Shown here: positions 25,043 to 38,617 of the stretch, piece after piece | Layout of the letters: every line of letters starts with the position of its first letter | Numbering within the stretch: the stretch's first letter is position 1 | NCBI RefSeq assembly: GCF_050624435.1 | Contig: NC_134538.1 | Coordinates: forward strand, 115,394,437 to 115,458,436 | Direction: 5' to 3' | Length of the DNA stretch: 64,000 nt | DNA from: Tenrec ecaudatus | Lineage: Eukaryota > Chordata > Mammalia > Afrosoricida > Tenrecidae | Made by a program: the position numbers and the translations under genes | Notes under the pieces: generated by a model | Told to the model about the DNA's origin: nothing | The model's input: only the letters and a program-made list of their open reading frames with translations | Databases searched by the model: none

Positions 25043-28000
25043 ACGTTGTTGTTTGTTCGTTTGTTTTTCGGTCTTACCCCTGATAGTTTTATAGTTTTGA
25101 ATATGCCCTTGATCTTCTTCATTTTCCTGTCTTCCCAACCTGACTGCCTTTCTAATGTCCCACAGGTAAGGTAGAAAAGACCTGGGGTGTTGAGTAAATT
25201 GGGTGTTTTTTGTGCTGGTTGATAAGGAGAGAGAAAAGAGGAAACAGAAAGCAGGGGTGGGGGTAGGGGAAGCATTGGTACTGCTGCCAAGTATTTCTCT
25301 CCAATGTACTTTAATTGGTGAAGGAGCTTGGCAGTTGAGACAAGAGCAGCTGTCTGGCTAGGCAGGTGCTTGAGATCCCCAGCTTCCTTATGAATGTAAT
25401 TTTTCAATTGTGCTCTTTAAGACATAATTTGAACTATGGAATGATACATCGGTATTAGCTTCCAATAAAATAGTTTGGGAAATAAAATAAAAAGAGCATG
25501 AACCATTAGGATGTCACATAATGGAGCACAAGAGTAAAAACAAATTTTTAAGAAGAAGACATAAAGCAAGGTTCAAAATGTTTTATTTCATTTGCTGAGA
25601 ATTTGTGGTGAGAATCACCAGAGGACCCTAAATGAAATTTGGGTTCTGATTCAGTCTATCTGAGATGGATCTGGAACGAGTCAACAGTGAGTCAAACCAG
25701 AATAAACGAGTCCACCGTCAGGTTTGGAAGAAGAGCTTTAACTGGTACTCATAAATATTTACATGAATCTGAGCTCTCTGGTGCACAATGGTTCTGTCAC
25801 TTACAGAGAAAGACCCCAAACCCCCATAATTTGATTTCAACTTATAGGGACTCTACGCTCTCCAATTTCAATCACTAGTCTAACACTATCACTTTAAGTT
25901 CCCTCATACCTTTTCCTTTTATTTTCTATACTCTATAAGTACGCATTCATTTGCCATCTTTTATTTCTCGGAGACTGAGCATAACTGGTGGAAATCACTG
26001 TGTTAGTCCGTTGTCTCCTACTTCAGAGATGGCAGTCGTGTCCTTCAAGCAATTTTGAGTTCTGTCTGGTCCATTATTTATTCTGTTCCCCACAAATCCC
26101 CCTTAGAGACTATGATTTCTAAATACAAAACACCAGTAAACTTCCAATTTATACCTATTATTCTGTTTCCTTTCAAGATGAAAACAATTGTCATCAATAT
26201 GCTCTTGCTCAAAGTTCTGTTTCTTCAGCACATTCCCTGTCTCTGCCCTAGAAATTCCCCACATAGCATACCTGCCTCTCGAGGGGGAAGTCGCTTTGGG
26301 CGCTCCAGGCCCTAATGCAATTAGCTCTGGTAATTAATTTTCTCACCCAGAACCCCCCAGACATTTTTCTCTGCCATAATCCCTTGTCACAGACACTGAA
26401 TAAACCTCTGCTCACAAGCCTCAGGTCCCCCTAAAATGTGCCCAGTTCGCTCCTCTTACTCTGCTCCTGTCCCACCCCTCAATATCTATATGTAAAGTTG
26501 GACATGTTTAGTTTCTGTTGCATAAAAGGTGTTGGGGCTCTTGATGCCAGCATCTCAGCTTTGATCTCTGAAAGAAGCACATTTGCTTTGTTGTGGTTGG
26601 GTGCTACGCTTTAATCTCTATAGCTCTTGAAGAGCTGTTCTTGAGAATCGCTCATTTATTATATTTCAAAAAGAGGCATTCCTTTAAAAAAAAGAAATGA
26701 AAAACAAATGGCTTATCTTTGAACTGCTAATCACAAGTTTATACTGGTATATTTTTAGACTATTTATATGCAAATCTGGCAATCTGCTCCTATAAAGATT
26801 ATAATCAAGAAAAGTCTGTGGGGCAATTCCAGGCTGTCACACAGGGTCACTGCAGGTCAGCTTTTACTGGGCAGTAACTTACAGCAAGAACATTAATTAT
26901 TTAGCCTCTCTGTCTTCATCTCTGTGTCCCAAGATTCACTTCCCACTTGTTTCATCAGAAGGGCACACGGGACTCCATCCACAAGGTTACAGTTTAGTAC
27001 AGTGGAAGAAGGCTTATTAAAATAATCAGAAGGAAAAGGTAGATGAGAAAGTCCAGGAGACATCAGGTGCAAACTGCCAGATGTCTTCTACAGTGAAGTC
27101 ACAAGGACACACTGAACTCTCCCGGCATCACTGTGTGATAATAGGTGTGAAATGTTGGCACCAGGGGAACTCTCTCTAGGCTTTGTATACAGAGTGTTTA
27201 TTGGAGATCAATCTGGTAGGCATGCAGGGCCTGTGAGAATGGCCTCATCTCCTCAGATTCCAACCCACCAGACCAGAACAGGTGTTTACCATAAATCACA
27301 TGGTTAGCCTAAACTGTCTGATTCAACTGGTACCTCATGGTGCAAGGTCTACAGCATTACAAAAAACCACTTTTATTGCCCCAAATAGAACAGAGAATCA
27401 GTTAATCTCCCAGGAGCCATACACAGGCTGAGGACAGGTCCTTCCTAGGAATGCGTAGGATTTCAACAATTCAAGTCTGCTGTGCTAATCCTCCTTTACA
27501 TGGGAAAAAGAAACTATTCACTACAAATTAGTAAGTAAGCTTACCTGTGCTTACTGGTAATCAGTCCTTGATCTACAGTAATTTTATGGCTCTAGATTTA
27601 CATGATCTCTCTCTTTAATTCACTTCTTTTTGTACAAGAAAGTTAATGGACAAGTTATTAGGTGGTTGGATGACATTAAGAGGCTGGTAGAAAGCATTGT
27701 AAATGCTTAGCAATTATTTTTCTTTTATTCTTGTCATAGTTTGGAGGGAATATAGGAAAAACACATTTCCTAGAGCATAATTGCAATTGTATTTCAAAAT
27801 ACGAATACCACTATTTTCCCCCTAGTCTTCTGGATAAGTAGAATTTGCACACAAAAAAAATGGTATCATTTATAGTACAGGTTCCTGACAGTGTTTCTTT
27901 CCATCTTCTCTCCTTTTACCTCTGCAAAGCCAGCTTGTCATTTAGGTAGATACTATGGAACAAACATTTCATACTCTTGTCTAGCCTGCGTAGTTGCAAA

Positions 28001-29384
28001 CCACGTGCGTTGGGGCATCAAGGCCATGGCTGCAGTCTTTCTCCATCAGTGCAGAAATTCAACGACTTCAGTGCATACCTTTTCAGATTCTGATATTGAA
28101 AGGAATAGGATTGATCTGATATAGGAACACAGTGTTTGGTATTTCTTTCATTTTAATAGTCACAAAGTTATACCGATTTTAAAACTGCATTCTGCAACAT
28201 GTATATATTACATTTATAATAGTAGTAAGTGCCCTGTGTGTATACCATATTTCCTATGTATATATATACTATATATAGGATATATCCTGTTTTCTTATTT
28301 ACTATAGTTCATATATATACATATTTATGTATGTTTACTTGTGAATATATGTATACCATGTTTGTGTATCCATATACATATGTGTATGTCTATATGAAAT
28401 ATCTGTATATATTATATATATTGAGTTCGCATTTGATTTCTTAAAAAGCTATGGCATTGAAATAAAAAGTCCAAGCGTCAGGTAAGGTATTAATGAAAAC
28501 CAAAACTCATGGAATTGATAAAACATGAAAGGCAAAATTTCAAAAAGTTGTTGGAGCTCTCTGGAAGTACCCATCTATTTATGGCAAGAAATTAAGAAAG
28601 CAGTTAACTGACCATCTGGAAGAGACCCATATTTGTGCCCAACCCAAAGATGACTGAACAAAATGTAGAAATTGTTGAAGATTAACATCAATATTTTATG
28701 CAAGTAAAATTTTGCTTAAGGTAATTAAAAAATATCTGCAGCAATACATCCAACAGGAACTAAAGCCAGATTCCGAGAGGACATGGAAGGAGGGTTGTCA
28801 GTGACGCGGGCAGATGGGTCTCGGCTGACGGCAGAGGGTACCAGAAAGACGCTTTCTTGTATCTCATTGACTCTGCGTAGGCATTCCACCGTGTGTGTTA
28901 TAACAAACTCTACATAACCGGAAGAATGGGAATTCCAGAACACTTCATTGTGCTCACGCAAAACCTCTGGCAGACGTTTAAACAGAACATGTTTAAAATC
29001 AGAAAAGGTGTGTGTCAGGGTTATATGTTTACAGCAGAATTATTCATTCTGTACACTGAGCAAATCACCGGAGAAGCTGGACTATATGAACAAGAATGAA
29101 GCATTGTGGTTGGAGAAGCACCAGCTGTCTGTTATGGCACAACCTTGCTTGCTGGAAGGGAAAGAACTTCAAGTACGTTATGCTGAAAATCAAATATTGC
29201 AATCTTTAGTATGAATTACTATGCAATGCAGGGAAAACAAAAATTCTCATAACTTGACCAATAGACCACATCATGATAATTGAAGAAAAGTTTGATATTG
29301 TTCAATCAAAACCCAATGCTCACGGAAAGGGCAATCAAGAAGAAATTAAATGATGAATTGCCTGGGCAAGTGTGTGGCAAAAAC
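25043..29384. other. Unique intronic sequence, no gene seen
   Basis: Long AT-rich stretch. A TA-rich, T-rich block at about 28200-28430 underlies the low-complexity frame there. I see no exon or RNA gene. Frames such as 147 codons on the minus strand at 24964-25407 do not resemble a known family. Confidence 0.45.
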
Positions 29385-29578
29385 CCCAAGCACCTATTGC
29401 TATGGAGTCCATTCTGACGAATAGCCACGTGAGAGGACAGCACAGGCCTGCTGCTGGCCGTTTCCAAGGCTAACTCTGTATGGGAGAAGAAAGCCCCAGC
29501 TTTCTCTTGGTGATTGCTTCCAGCTGTTGACCTTGTGGGGAACACCCAAATGTATAACCTTGTATGCCCTACCTCTTA
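29385..29578 (-). repeat. AfroSINE-type SINE
   Basis: Reverse-oriented copy: the diverged tail ctattgctatggagtccatt, the body aagccccagctttctcttgg and the head gttgaccttgtggggaacac. Confidence 0.75.
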
Positions 29579-29796
29579 GAAGTGTCGACGATCAAGCTTT
29601 GCTGTTGTCTTAGTGTTCTTTATCTTACCTTGCAATATCCATTGCAATAAGTACTCAAAACTCACAGGGTGGGGGGGAAATCATCATAAAAGGGTTTATT
29701 GGGGCCTGGAAAAAATGGGGGGGGTTATTTAGGAAGTTAATTTATTGTAATGCCAGTGAGAAATAATTAGGGTTGAACTGTTTATCGAGACATGTT

Positions 29797-30306
29797 TGTA
29801 TTAGTCTGGGTAGACTAGAGAAACAAATTCACAGACATTCATATGTGTATAAGGAAGAGCCTTATATACAAGAGCAGTTGAATATTGAGAAAACATCCCA
29901 GCCCAGTCCAGATCGAGTCTATAAGTCCGATATTAGCCCATATGTCCAATACCAATCCATAGAGCCCTCCTCAGCCTGACAAAACAGATGCAATGATGCT
30001 GAATGCAGGACTATCACAGGCCAGTGGGGGGATCTTGTGGATCCAGTGAAGCATCTCAGAGCTGCCAGGGGTCTCCACGTGGCTTCTCCGGCTCCAGAGG
30101 CCTTCTCAGCTGCTGTGTCTCCCAGGGAGTGATTTTTCCAGAGGGAAAGTGTCTTCTTCCTCCAAGGAGGAAATATAGGAGTTTCCAGAATCCTCAGGAG
30201 GTCAAGCCCACACTAAAACCTCATTGACTATGATCTAATTGGCAGGCTAGACTCCAGCCCTTCACTCCTGTTCCTCACATAGACACCAGATTATGTAACT
30301 ACCACA
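29797..30306 (-). mobile_element. Solo LTR of the ERV-L (MLT2-like) group
   Basis: The interval runs from tgtattagtctgggtagact to gattatgtaactaccaca. Reading the minus strand it starts TGTGGTAGTTACATAATC and ends ACTAATACA, so it has TG and CA ends. A 5-base flank, atgtt on the left and gtgtt on the right, differs at one position and fits the 5-bp duplication of ERV-L. It is the same subfamily as the copy at 22188-22680 but in the opposite orientation. No internal sequence remains. Confidence 0.85.
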
Positions 30307-30416
30307 GTGTTGGAATAAATGCCCAAAGGAATATACCTCTCCTTTATAAGCCTCAACCTAAAGGCCCTCAGCTCTACTTTTGTGGGTCAGCAAACCCAAT
30401 TTTCCCAAATAGGTGT

Positions 30417-30660
30417 TGAAGTAGTTAGTTTATTTTGCCAACCCAGCCGGTAAAACACCTTTGGGGTTAATTGAAGGATGGAGGGATAAATGGCTCAGTG
30501 AGCCTCGCCTTTCTATTTCTTGGGTCTCTTGCTTTGTGATGGAGAGACCAAGGTCAGCTGCCTTACCACCCTGTTGTCATTCCCCAGTGCCGAACCCCCA
30601 CAAACAGACCCTAGCCATGCCTGTGTGGTCTCCATTATTGGAATGTTGACTTGTAGTGCT
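30417..30660 (+). mobile_element. ERV-L LTR fragment
   Basis: It begins tgaagtagttagtttatttt and continues gttaattgaaggatggaggg, ctcagtgagcctcgcctttc. On the minus strand, the provirus LTRs at 48837 and 52673 begin TGAGGTAGTTAGTTTATTGT and share those blocks. This fragment keeps only the U3 start and is in the plus orientation. It belongs to a different LTR subfamily from its neighbour at 29797-30306. Confidence 0.78.
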
Positions 30661-32516
30661 AAAAAGTATTGTTGTTTTACTGGAAATCTAAAAAGAGGAG
30701 AAAAAAGGACCCTTGCCATCAAGTCTATTTTGACTTATTGTAAAATTTGCTGTCCTGTATGGTCTTAACCATTTCTGTCGCCTATGTGGTACATTTAATA
30801 ACAATATATAGAAAGTGAAGAAGAAACATGAATTTATTTTGTGCCCATTGATGCTGTTAGAATGCTAAAATCATGTTCAGAACATATCAGATTGAAGAGG
30901 TTTTAATAGATATAATAAATGTGTTTTGGGTATTCATATAATTTCTTATTAGGAGTCTACATAATATTGGTTTACTGCTGGTGCAGATAGGTTAAAATTT
31001 AAGATTTTGTCATGGGAATATCCCTTTTGAGTCATTTTAAATTTGTTCTAGTGTTTAATGTTTTCTGCTTTCTTTTTGATTGAGATTTTTCTCTATATTA
31101 CTTTGTTATTGCTTAGGTTTTTGGTTTAATTTTTTTTTCTGTATATGAAATCCAGGATAGGAAAATTAAAAGCGAGAGTATCTACATTAATGGATTAATT
31201 ATTTCTTGGAGGAATAGCAGGAGACGTTAGGGAAATGGGGAACTAATAATCATGAGTATAAGAATGAGGAAAATATTCTAAAATTGATTGAGGTTATGTT
31301 TGCACAACATTTCTGGAGATGAACTATTGAATTGCATGATATGTGAACACTTTGCCAATAGAACCATTAAAACATTTGTATAATACTTATTTTGTTTCAG
31401 TTACTTAAGTAAATATTATTCTTCAGTTAGGTCAGAATCAAATAATGGGGAGTGTCTTTATATCATGATTCCCTCAGTGTTATTTCCTCTCTGCAATATT
31501 TCACATTTGAATTAATCTTATTTATAAAATAAGAATATTTCTCTCTTTAGCTTAATCTTGCTATGACTTATTCAAAATAAAAATTAATAAGTTGAAAATG
31601 TTAAGCCAAGATAGCTCTACTTTTATTTAGCTCTGCTATAAATATTTCAAGATTACTGCAATTGTCCAAATATCTGTTTGAATAAAAGTATTTCCTCTAA
31701 AAAAAAGAAAATATACTTCTCCTTAAAGGGGAAACCTATCATTATTTAATATTTACATTTCATATACAATTATTTTATAAAAACCATTCCAGAAATCAGT
31801 CATGTGTTTAAAAAAGCCTCATGAGATTAATGAATAAACTAAATTTAAATAAAACTTAGCATGGTTCATGAGAATATGCTATGTAAAATAAAATATTAAT
31901 TTAACATAGGTTAAAAAATCACTGGAACTTGTTGATTTCCAAAATTATCTGCATTTGGAAAAACATAAGATATTAAATTTATTTTTGTTGTCATCATCGG
32001 GGACTTTGCCCACTGCTGAAGTAAGCAGTCTCGTCCAGAGACCCCTGGCAAGAGCCATTTCTGTTGCAAACGCCATGGATTAACAGGTAGGTTGAGAACC
32101 ATGGTGCAGGCCATGTTTAGACTCTGGCGTCCTTGTGAGGGAAGAATGGCATCCGTGAGGGTTATCTCAAACTCCTCAGCCCTCCAAGCAGTGCAGGAAA
32201 GATGGGGAAGATGAGAGAAATCTGTATCATTGTCTGTTTTCTTTAAATGGGAACTCATATTTCAGATCATCCCCAACACAAAAGGAAAAGACTCATGCTT
32301 AACGATCCAAGAAATACTGACTTGCCCTCAAGGACATTTCTTCATTTCAAAAGTCAGTTTCTTTAGTGAGTTGAGAAAGGGCATCACAAAGTAAAACACC
32401 TGTAGGTTCTCTGAAAAACCTTGGCCCCCAAGTAAATCTAAATGTGTGGTTGTTTTTTTTAATTAATCTTACCATTCTCCCTTAGACTTGTTATTCAACT
32501 TCTGCATCCGGATAAA
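30661..32516. other. Unique intronic sequence, no gene seen
   Basis: AT-rich with no recognisable exon. The 115-residue minus-strand frame at 31911-32258 does not resemble a known family. Confidence 0.45.
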
Positions 32517-32725
32517 CTAAAACCAGATTCACTGCCATTGAGTAGACACTGACTTACAGCAACCCTGAAGAACAGGGTAGCTAGAGCTGCCCCCGTGGCT
32601 TCCCGGACTGCAGCTCTTTACTGACCGTGAAAGCCCTGCCTCTCTCTCAGATCAGCTGGCGCTCTCAAACTGCTGACCTTCTGGTTAGCAATTCAGCCCA
32701 GGAGCACTGTGCCACCAGGGTAGAG
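32517..32725 (-). repeat. AfroSINE-type SINE
   Basis: The tail cactgccattgagtagacac with the segment gactgcagctctttactgac and the head caaactgctgaccttctggt, ending tgtgccaccaggg, make a nearly full-length minus-strand copy. Confidence 0.87.
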
Positions 32726-35700
32726 GGTGCATTAATTATGATAATCCATCAACCAGTGAAATGTATACTTCATTTTTAAAGTAAAACTTGATATGCAGTC
32801 TTATTGAGCAAAAGAACAAAAATTATCTTTTTTTATAAAGAAAACAAAATGTTTAGGAAAGAAATAAGATATTAGTAGTTGTTGACATGATGGCAAAAAG
32901 GAAACGTTGATTTTTTTTTCACCCAAAATGATTTTGACAGCTTGATCAAAATTGTGTGACATTTATTTAAAACATATTTTATTGATAATACTTGAGAATC
33001 CAATTTTCTAGGTACTTAAATCATTAATGAAATTGCTGGCTTTTAAAAAGAACATTAATGTCACAAAATAAATTCTCTTATTAATCATTTCATTACTATA
33101 TGGGTGTACCTGTATATCTATTTTTAAAGAAGATCTAGTGAGGATTTCACTTGTAATGATAAAAGATAACCTCATCAGCACCTCTTAGACTTATTTTTGT
33201 GACAACTCCCCTGTTACAGTCATGATGTAGCTAAGCTTATAAGATGTTTAAATGTTTATATAATCTGTACAGGCATAAAAATAGAGGCTGCCATTAGATT
33301 CCTTAATAGTCTCTCCTACACAGGTGCGATGTTTTTTTTTCTAACTTTAAACATTTTTGGAAAAACTGGTTGACTCACCAGGAAACTCAGGTCAGAGCAT
33401 TTGCAAGTGTTCTGGGATGGGGTAATTAGCCCGTCGAGGGCATTTGTCAGGGGACAGAGCAATGGGACATTAAAGTAGATGTGATGGGTGCAGGGGTCAC
33501 AGCTTCAATGTTGAGCCGACTCACTATCAGTGTTCTAATTGAGTCTGAAAACTAGAAACCTGTCACTGGTAACCACCTATTATCAGGAAAGACTCCCTGA
33601 CTAATTGCAAATAAGTGAGCACAGAGCTTAAAAAACAGAACTAGACTCCTGAAACAAAAGGAGAACAATTCATCGAAACAAATACCTGGGGGGACCTTCC
33701 CCTATCCAGATAAAAGAGGCCCTTCCTTTTGTATTTCAAAACCATAAACTCCTGGCTATCCCTATTTCAAAAAAATATGGCTATCATTAGCCGCTCTTCT
33801 AGTTTTACTCTTTATGTAAAAAAGTTAGAGATCCACTTTGTATAAGTGATGGGGAAGCTGTGAAATCAGAACATTTGGTTGTTGTATTAAGTGAAATTAA
33901 ATTTTTAAAATTATCTTCATAGGAATCAGAAATCAGATTGTTGTTGCTGTTTTACACCAAGATGGATGCCCCTGGTAGAACAGTGGATTAATTAGATGGA
34001 TTTAATTATTGTCACACTGTCATATTCAAAGTACAAAAATAGCTGGCATTGGGATAATGGAAGTATTTATCTAACCTTAGACTAATTACTTTTGTTATGG
34101 TTTAATTGTTTTCAGCATATTTTCCTCATGTATACAAAACAATACAAGTTACTAATTTCAAGTACTATTTTATAAAACTTAGTTTTTATAATTTCAAGAT
34201 CATTTGTAAATCAATGGAAATTTGACTTCAGAAAATTCATGGAAAATGTATATTATGAGAAAGCTACACATGAATCACTTAAAATGCACCAAAATGAATT
34301 CATGCTGATGTGGTGTGACAGATGTGGTTGAGGCACTGGCTGGAGGTAGTAAGGGTAAGACAGCCTGTAAAGGAGCCTTTATAGGAGCGACATGAATTCT
34401 GCTCTTGGTGTCTGAAAATGTCTGCTTTCTTCCTCATTTTAAAATAAAGCTTAATCATAGAAGATATTCACCACGAATCCACCATACTTTTACAACTTGA
34501 TGAGCTAGAAACGTTGTGAAGTCTGAAAGACTTCTGAGGCTTTTCATTCAACTCCTTGAAGACAGAAGATATGCTTAGTTTATCAAGAAATTTAGAAAGC
34601 TAGCAGTTTTTCCAAAGTCAAATGTCTAAAATTCAAATCAGACACATTGACTCTTTCCTTTATTCCTCTTATCATTACTATAAGCCTTAATGAAGACATA
34701 TCATCATTCTAAAACAAACACCTTGCCATCTCAAACATTCAACCTGTCATTACACAAAATATGTGATATCCTAAATATAATTATTTTGCTGGGCTTTCTA
34801 TGAAATGTGGTCATCATGTAAAAAATTTTCGTGTGGGCCAGATGAGGGACATTCCACAAGATGTCAACTAACCACAAGTGGAGTACGCGACTGAATATCT
34901 AAGAAAAGTCACTTTTACTTTGTAGCTCCCAGAGCTTTGTCCATTATGCAGATAACTATATGGTTTCAATGAATAAAATAGAAGAATTTCACTATTTCCT
35001 AGGTGTGCTTATCTTGGGTCAAATTGTAGAAATTAATGTGCAATCATCATGTTGGAAATATTTTCCTCTGTGGAAGAGAGTATTGCACAAGCATTTTCCT
35101 TTGTGATATAAGAAATGCAGCAAGAACATTAGCAGTTGTTTAGCATTTTTTCAAGGTTTCATACTTGAAAGAAAAAGTTCAGAAGCATACAAACACATAA
35201 TGCTGATGTTCAATATAGTAGAAGTATTAAAGGCTAAGTTTTTCGCCTCTGACTTTAAAAACGATTTGTCAGAAACCAATACATAAGTAAATCATGTAAG
35301 CTGTAAGTTTCTGTAGTGAGAAATTTAAGTTGTGTAAGTAAATTCGCTTCCTCTTGGGAAAAGATGTGTTCGTGAAGAGCCATAGAGTTGCTTCCACCAC
35401 TCGAGATCCTGACATATGTGACGGAGTAGAACTGCCTCACAGGAGGCCCCTGGTTATAAACTTTCAGGAAACACGTGTTAGGTCCGTCTCATCTCAACTC
35501 TGGGGGAGCTTGAGATGCCCACCTGTGGTTACCAGGCAAACACATGAAACCAAAATAATGTGTTGAAGTTCATATATCCTTATCACAATTGAATTTTTAT
35601 TATAATACTAAGGGAAGAAAATACCTACATAAGAAATATTCTACTAATATTTTCTAAGTTTTCTAAGAAAAATTTATGGATGGGATAAGAAAAAATGGGG

Positions 35701-38419
35701 TGGATTGGGTGGAATTGGACCTCATGCGTGACCCATCTCTTTGTACGTTTATTACTCGGGATGGCTTGATTGGCATCCACAGTACTGATTTAGTCATTAT
35801 TTGTGTACTTTTTTCTTCCATATGTTGATATGGAATATATGTTTCCTTCCTGTCCCATGAGGTTTCTGGGTGGTGCAAATGATTAATATTTGACTAATGA
35901 CTGAAATGATGGAGATTTGACCTCTCCCAGAGGCACCTCTGAAAAATACTCCGGTGATCGATGCCAAAAAACACTCTATTGAATGTAGTTATTCTCCGAC
36001 AAGCATGGGGTCGTGATGAGGTGAGGATTTGTTTCTCCTGGTCTTTTCTGGAATGGTCCTCCACGATGGGTTTTCTTTCCCTTCTTCTTGACCCAGGGCA
36101 GATAATGGCTGAACTAGAGCTGGCAAATTTGGAATCCTGGCAATTCTTTGTGACTGACTCACAAAAACTATGAAACCAATGATTCTGAAAATAAATTGTT
36201 TGTATTTTATTTAGTAGTGGAACATTAGAAGAATTCTATAGTGTGAATTTCGAATCTTTGCCTCTTATTCTTTGGGAAATGTTTTTGAAGTCCAAATCCC
36301 AGACCAAATGCTCTTCAGGTAAAGCAGTCAGGCATTATGGTGTTAGGGGATTCCAGTGTTTGGCTAAGGGCGAGCTAGTGACTATTGTAGGTGAAGGAAA
36401 TGACACTGAGTGTGAAGACAATCCCACTGAAATTTATCATAGAACTTTATGATTAAACAGAACCAACAGGAAAATCTGCCAGAATGATAGCTACCAAAGT
36501 GAATTTAATGAAATTACTTAAAATTGTGTGGCACCCTATAAACACACTCTTCTCTGTTTTAGGTGGTGTCTGATTTCCCTCAGAAAACTGGGCCAGATTG
36601 GAATGATTTCATTCGCTCTGGTATCATTTGCTTTGGCAGCATGGCATTGCAGTATGCCAGACCCTCAGCCACTAGGGGAAGCCCTGTGATGTTTATATTG
36701 ACGTCACTCTCACCCTCCGGCCTGGACTGTCCTCTTCCCTCTGCATAAAGCCTCAGGACTAGTTCATCCAATATGTATGCTAGACCCAGGTCTAGGGTTT
36801 AGACAAAGTGATTGGTTGATAAAGGTTTGAAGTATAATCAACCCCAAGGGTGTCAACATTGTAATAAGGCTTGAAAGTCAGAAATATAAAAAGGAGGACC
36901 TTTCCATAACAGAATTAAATAATCAGGACCCTAGACATTACTTTTTTCTTTTTTCAAATTCTAGAACAAGGTCTATTCCTAACTGTATTTAAGAATTTTT
37001 AGGTGAATCAAAACTGGTACTTATTTAGCTTTACATTAGTACAAGGATCCTCATCTCCAAAGCAGTGGGTGGGCACAAATCAGGCTCAAGGCCTTTTCAA
37101 TGATTTAAAGGCTGCACATGACACAAGGTAGAAGGTAATTCCATGTTACTCAAACTTTTCAAAGGGAGGATAGATTTATATGGTATTCTGGGGCTATTAT
37201 TTGATCAAATTATTTGTTTTTGTTCTTTTGGTACCACATGTGGTGTTTCCTAGAACCTGATATGCCTTCAGGAATGACTCTGTGACTGTGGAAATAAAGA
37301 CAGATGACAGCGGGGCCCAGGCCTCCTGGTCCCATTCTGGACTGAGAGAGTGAATGGATTTTCCAATGGATGTACATAATAGGGCTTACAGATCTTTTCA
37401 AAAGTATACATGTCATACAGCAAACCTATAACAAAATCAACAGGTAATAACAGCATAAGCAGGTAACAATAAACATGCAGAGGTGAGTCATCATCTTGAC
37501 CTAGTGCTAGTTGACCTCAACCACCCCCCCCCCCCCGAGCCCTCCCCAGGGATGTGCTACATTTTAAGGTGGTTTGGCAATAGAACCTGATTGCTCTTAT
37601 CTACAGATAATGTCCAGGCACGGGGAATAGCCAGATACAAGTATGAGATATCTTTTATTGTGGCCCCTACGACCGCTCCTTTATTGCAGGGACTGTGTCC
37701 AGTCATGATAATGCAGATGAAGATGTTTATAGCTCATAATCATGAAGGTCTTCCTCCACTGGAGTTGGCTTTCCTGATCCGTAATTATAAGCATAGAGGA
37801 TTTAGCTGCATTACATTCTCATCCAGTTCCTCAGCTTACCTCAATAAGGTAATTGATCATTTTGTAAAAGAAGCTACTGTTATTTTATCCATGACATTTT
37901 GTCATTCATAATACAATTGTTAAACCTTTATAGTCCCCAGGTTATGCATGCATGTCCCATTTAGAAACGTATGGCTTTCCTACAACGGATAACTCCAACT
38001 TGCCCATAGTGTTACATAAATTGATCCCCGCTTTGAAACGACTAGAGGAGCTCTTGGGGCATCATTATGAACTGACCACAAGGTCAGGGATGAATCCAGC
38101 AGTCTTTTCATGGATAAAGATGACACTGTCAGGACTTAAACTCTTGGGCACTCGAAGAAGCAGAATGGACTGAATGACAGTGACTTATTTTAGATTTGAA
38201 ATGGTCGAACAAATCCCTACTGACAACAAGCTGTCCATCAAAATCGGGTGGACTAATTGCACACGCAGTGCTTCAATCAGTGAAGCAGCCATGCCTTCTC
38301 TTGCACTGTTTGCAACCTGATGAGTCAGAATTTCTTGGGGGAGACTAGGGATCTTTAGTTGCACCAGAAACTAGGCGGTCCCAATGATCATGGGAGTTTG
38401 GAAACAGAGGTTATTAGAT
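32726..38419. other. Mostly unique intronic sequence, no gene seen
   Basis: AT-rich with scattered open frames. Two consecutive frames at 37591-37911 and 37952-38173 lie after a run of C (about 37523-37537) and carry no domain that I recognise. A degenerate SINE trace may lie at 35370-35540. I can support no exon here. Confidence 0.45.
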
Positions 38420-38617
38420 CCGAGGTTCTCAACCTTCCTGAGGCCAAGACTACTTTTTTGCAGTTCCTCATGTTGTGGTGACCCCTCCCCCCGACCATGA
38501 AATGATTTTCATTGCTACTTCATCACAGTCATTTTGCTACTGTTATGAATTGGGAGACCCTGTGAAAGAATTGTTCGACCCCCAAAGGGGCCGCGACCCA
38601 CAGGTTGAGAACCATTG
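38420..38617 (-). mobile_element. SPIN hAT non-autonomous element, short form
   Basis: The left end is ccgaggttctcaacct (one end base changed) and the right end ggttgagaaccattg. The flanks are tattagat and tactagag, matching at 6 of 8 positions. Internal sequence matches the 23026 and 61739 copies, including attttgctactgttatgaat. Length is 198 bp. Confidence 0.93.

Noticed and set aside
24964..25407. A 147-codon minus-strand frame
   Set aside because: It overlaps a SINE body and shows no recognisable domain.
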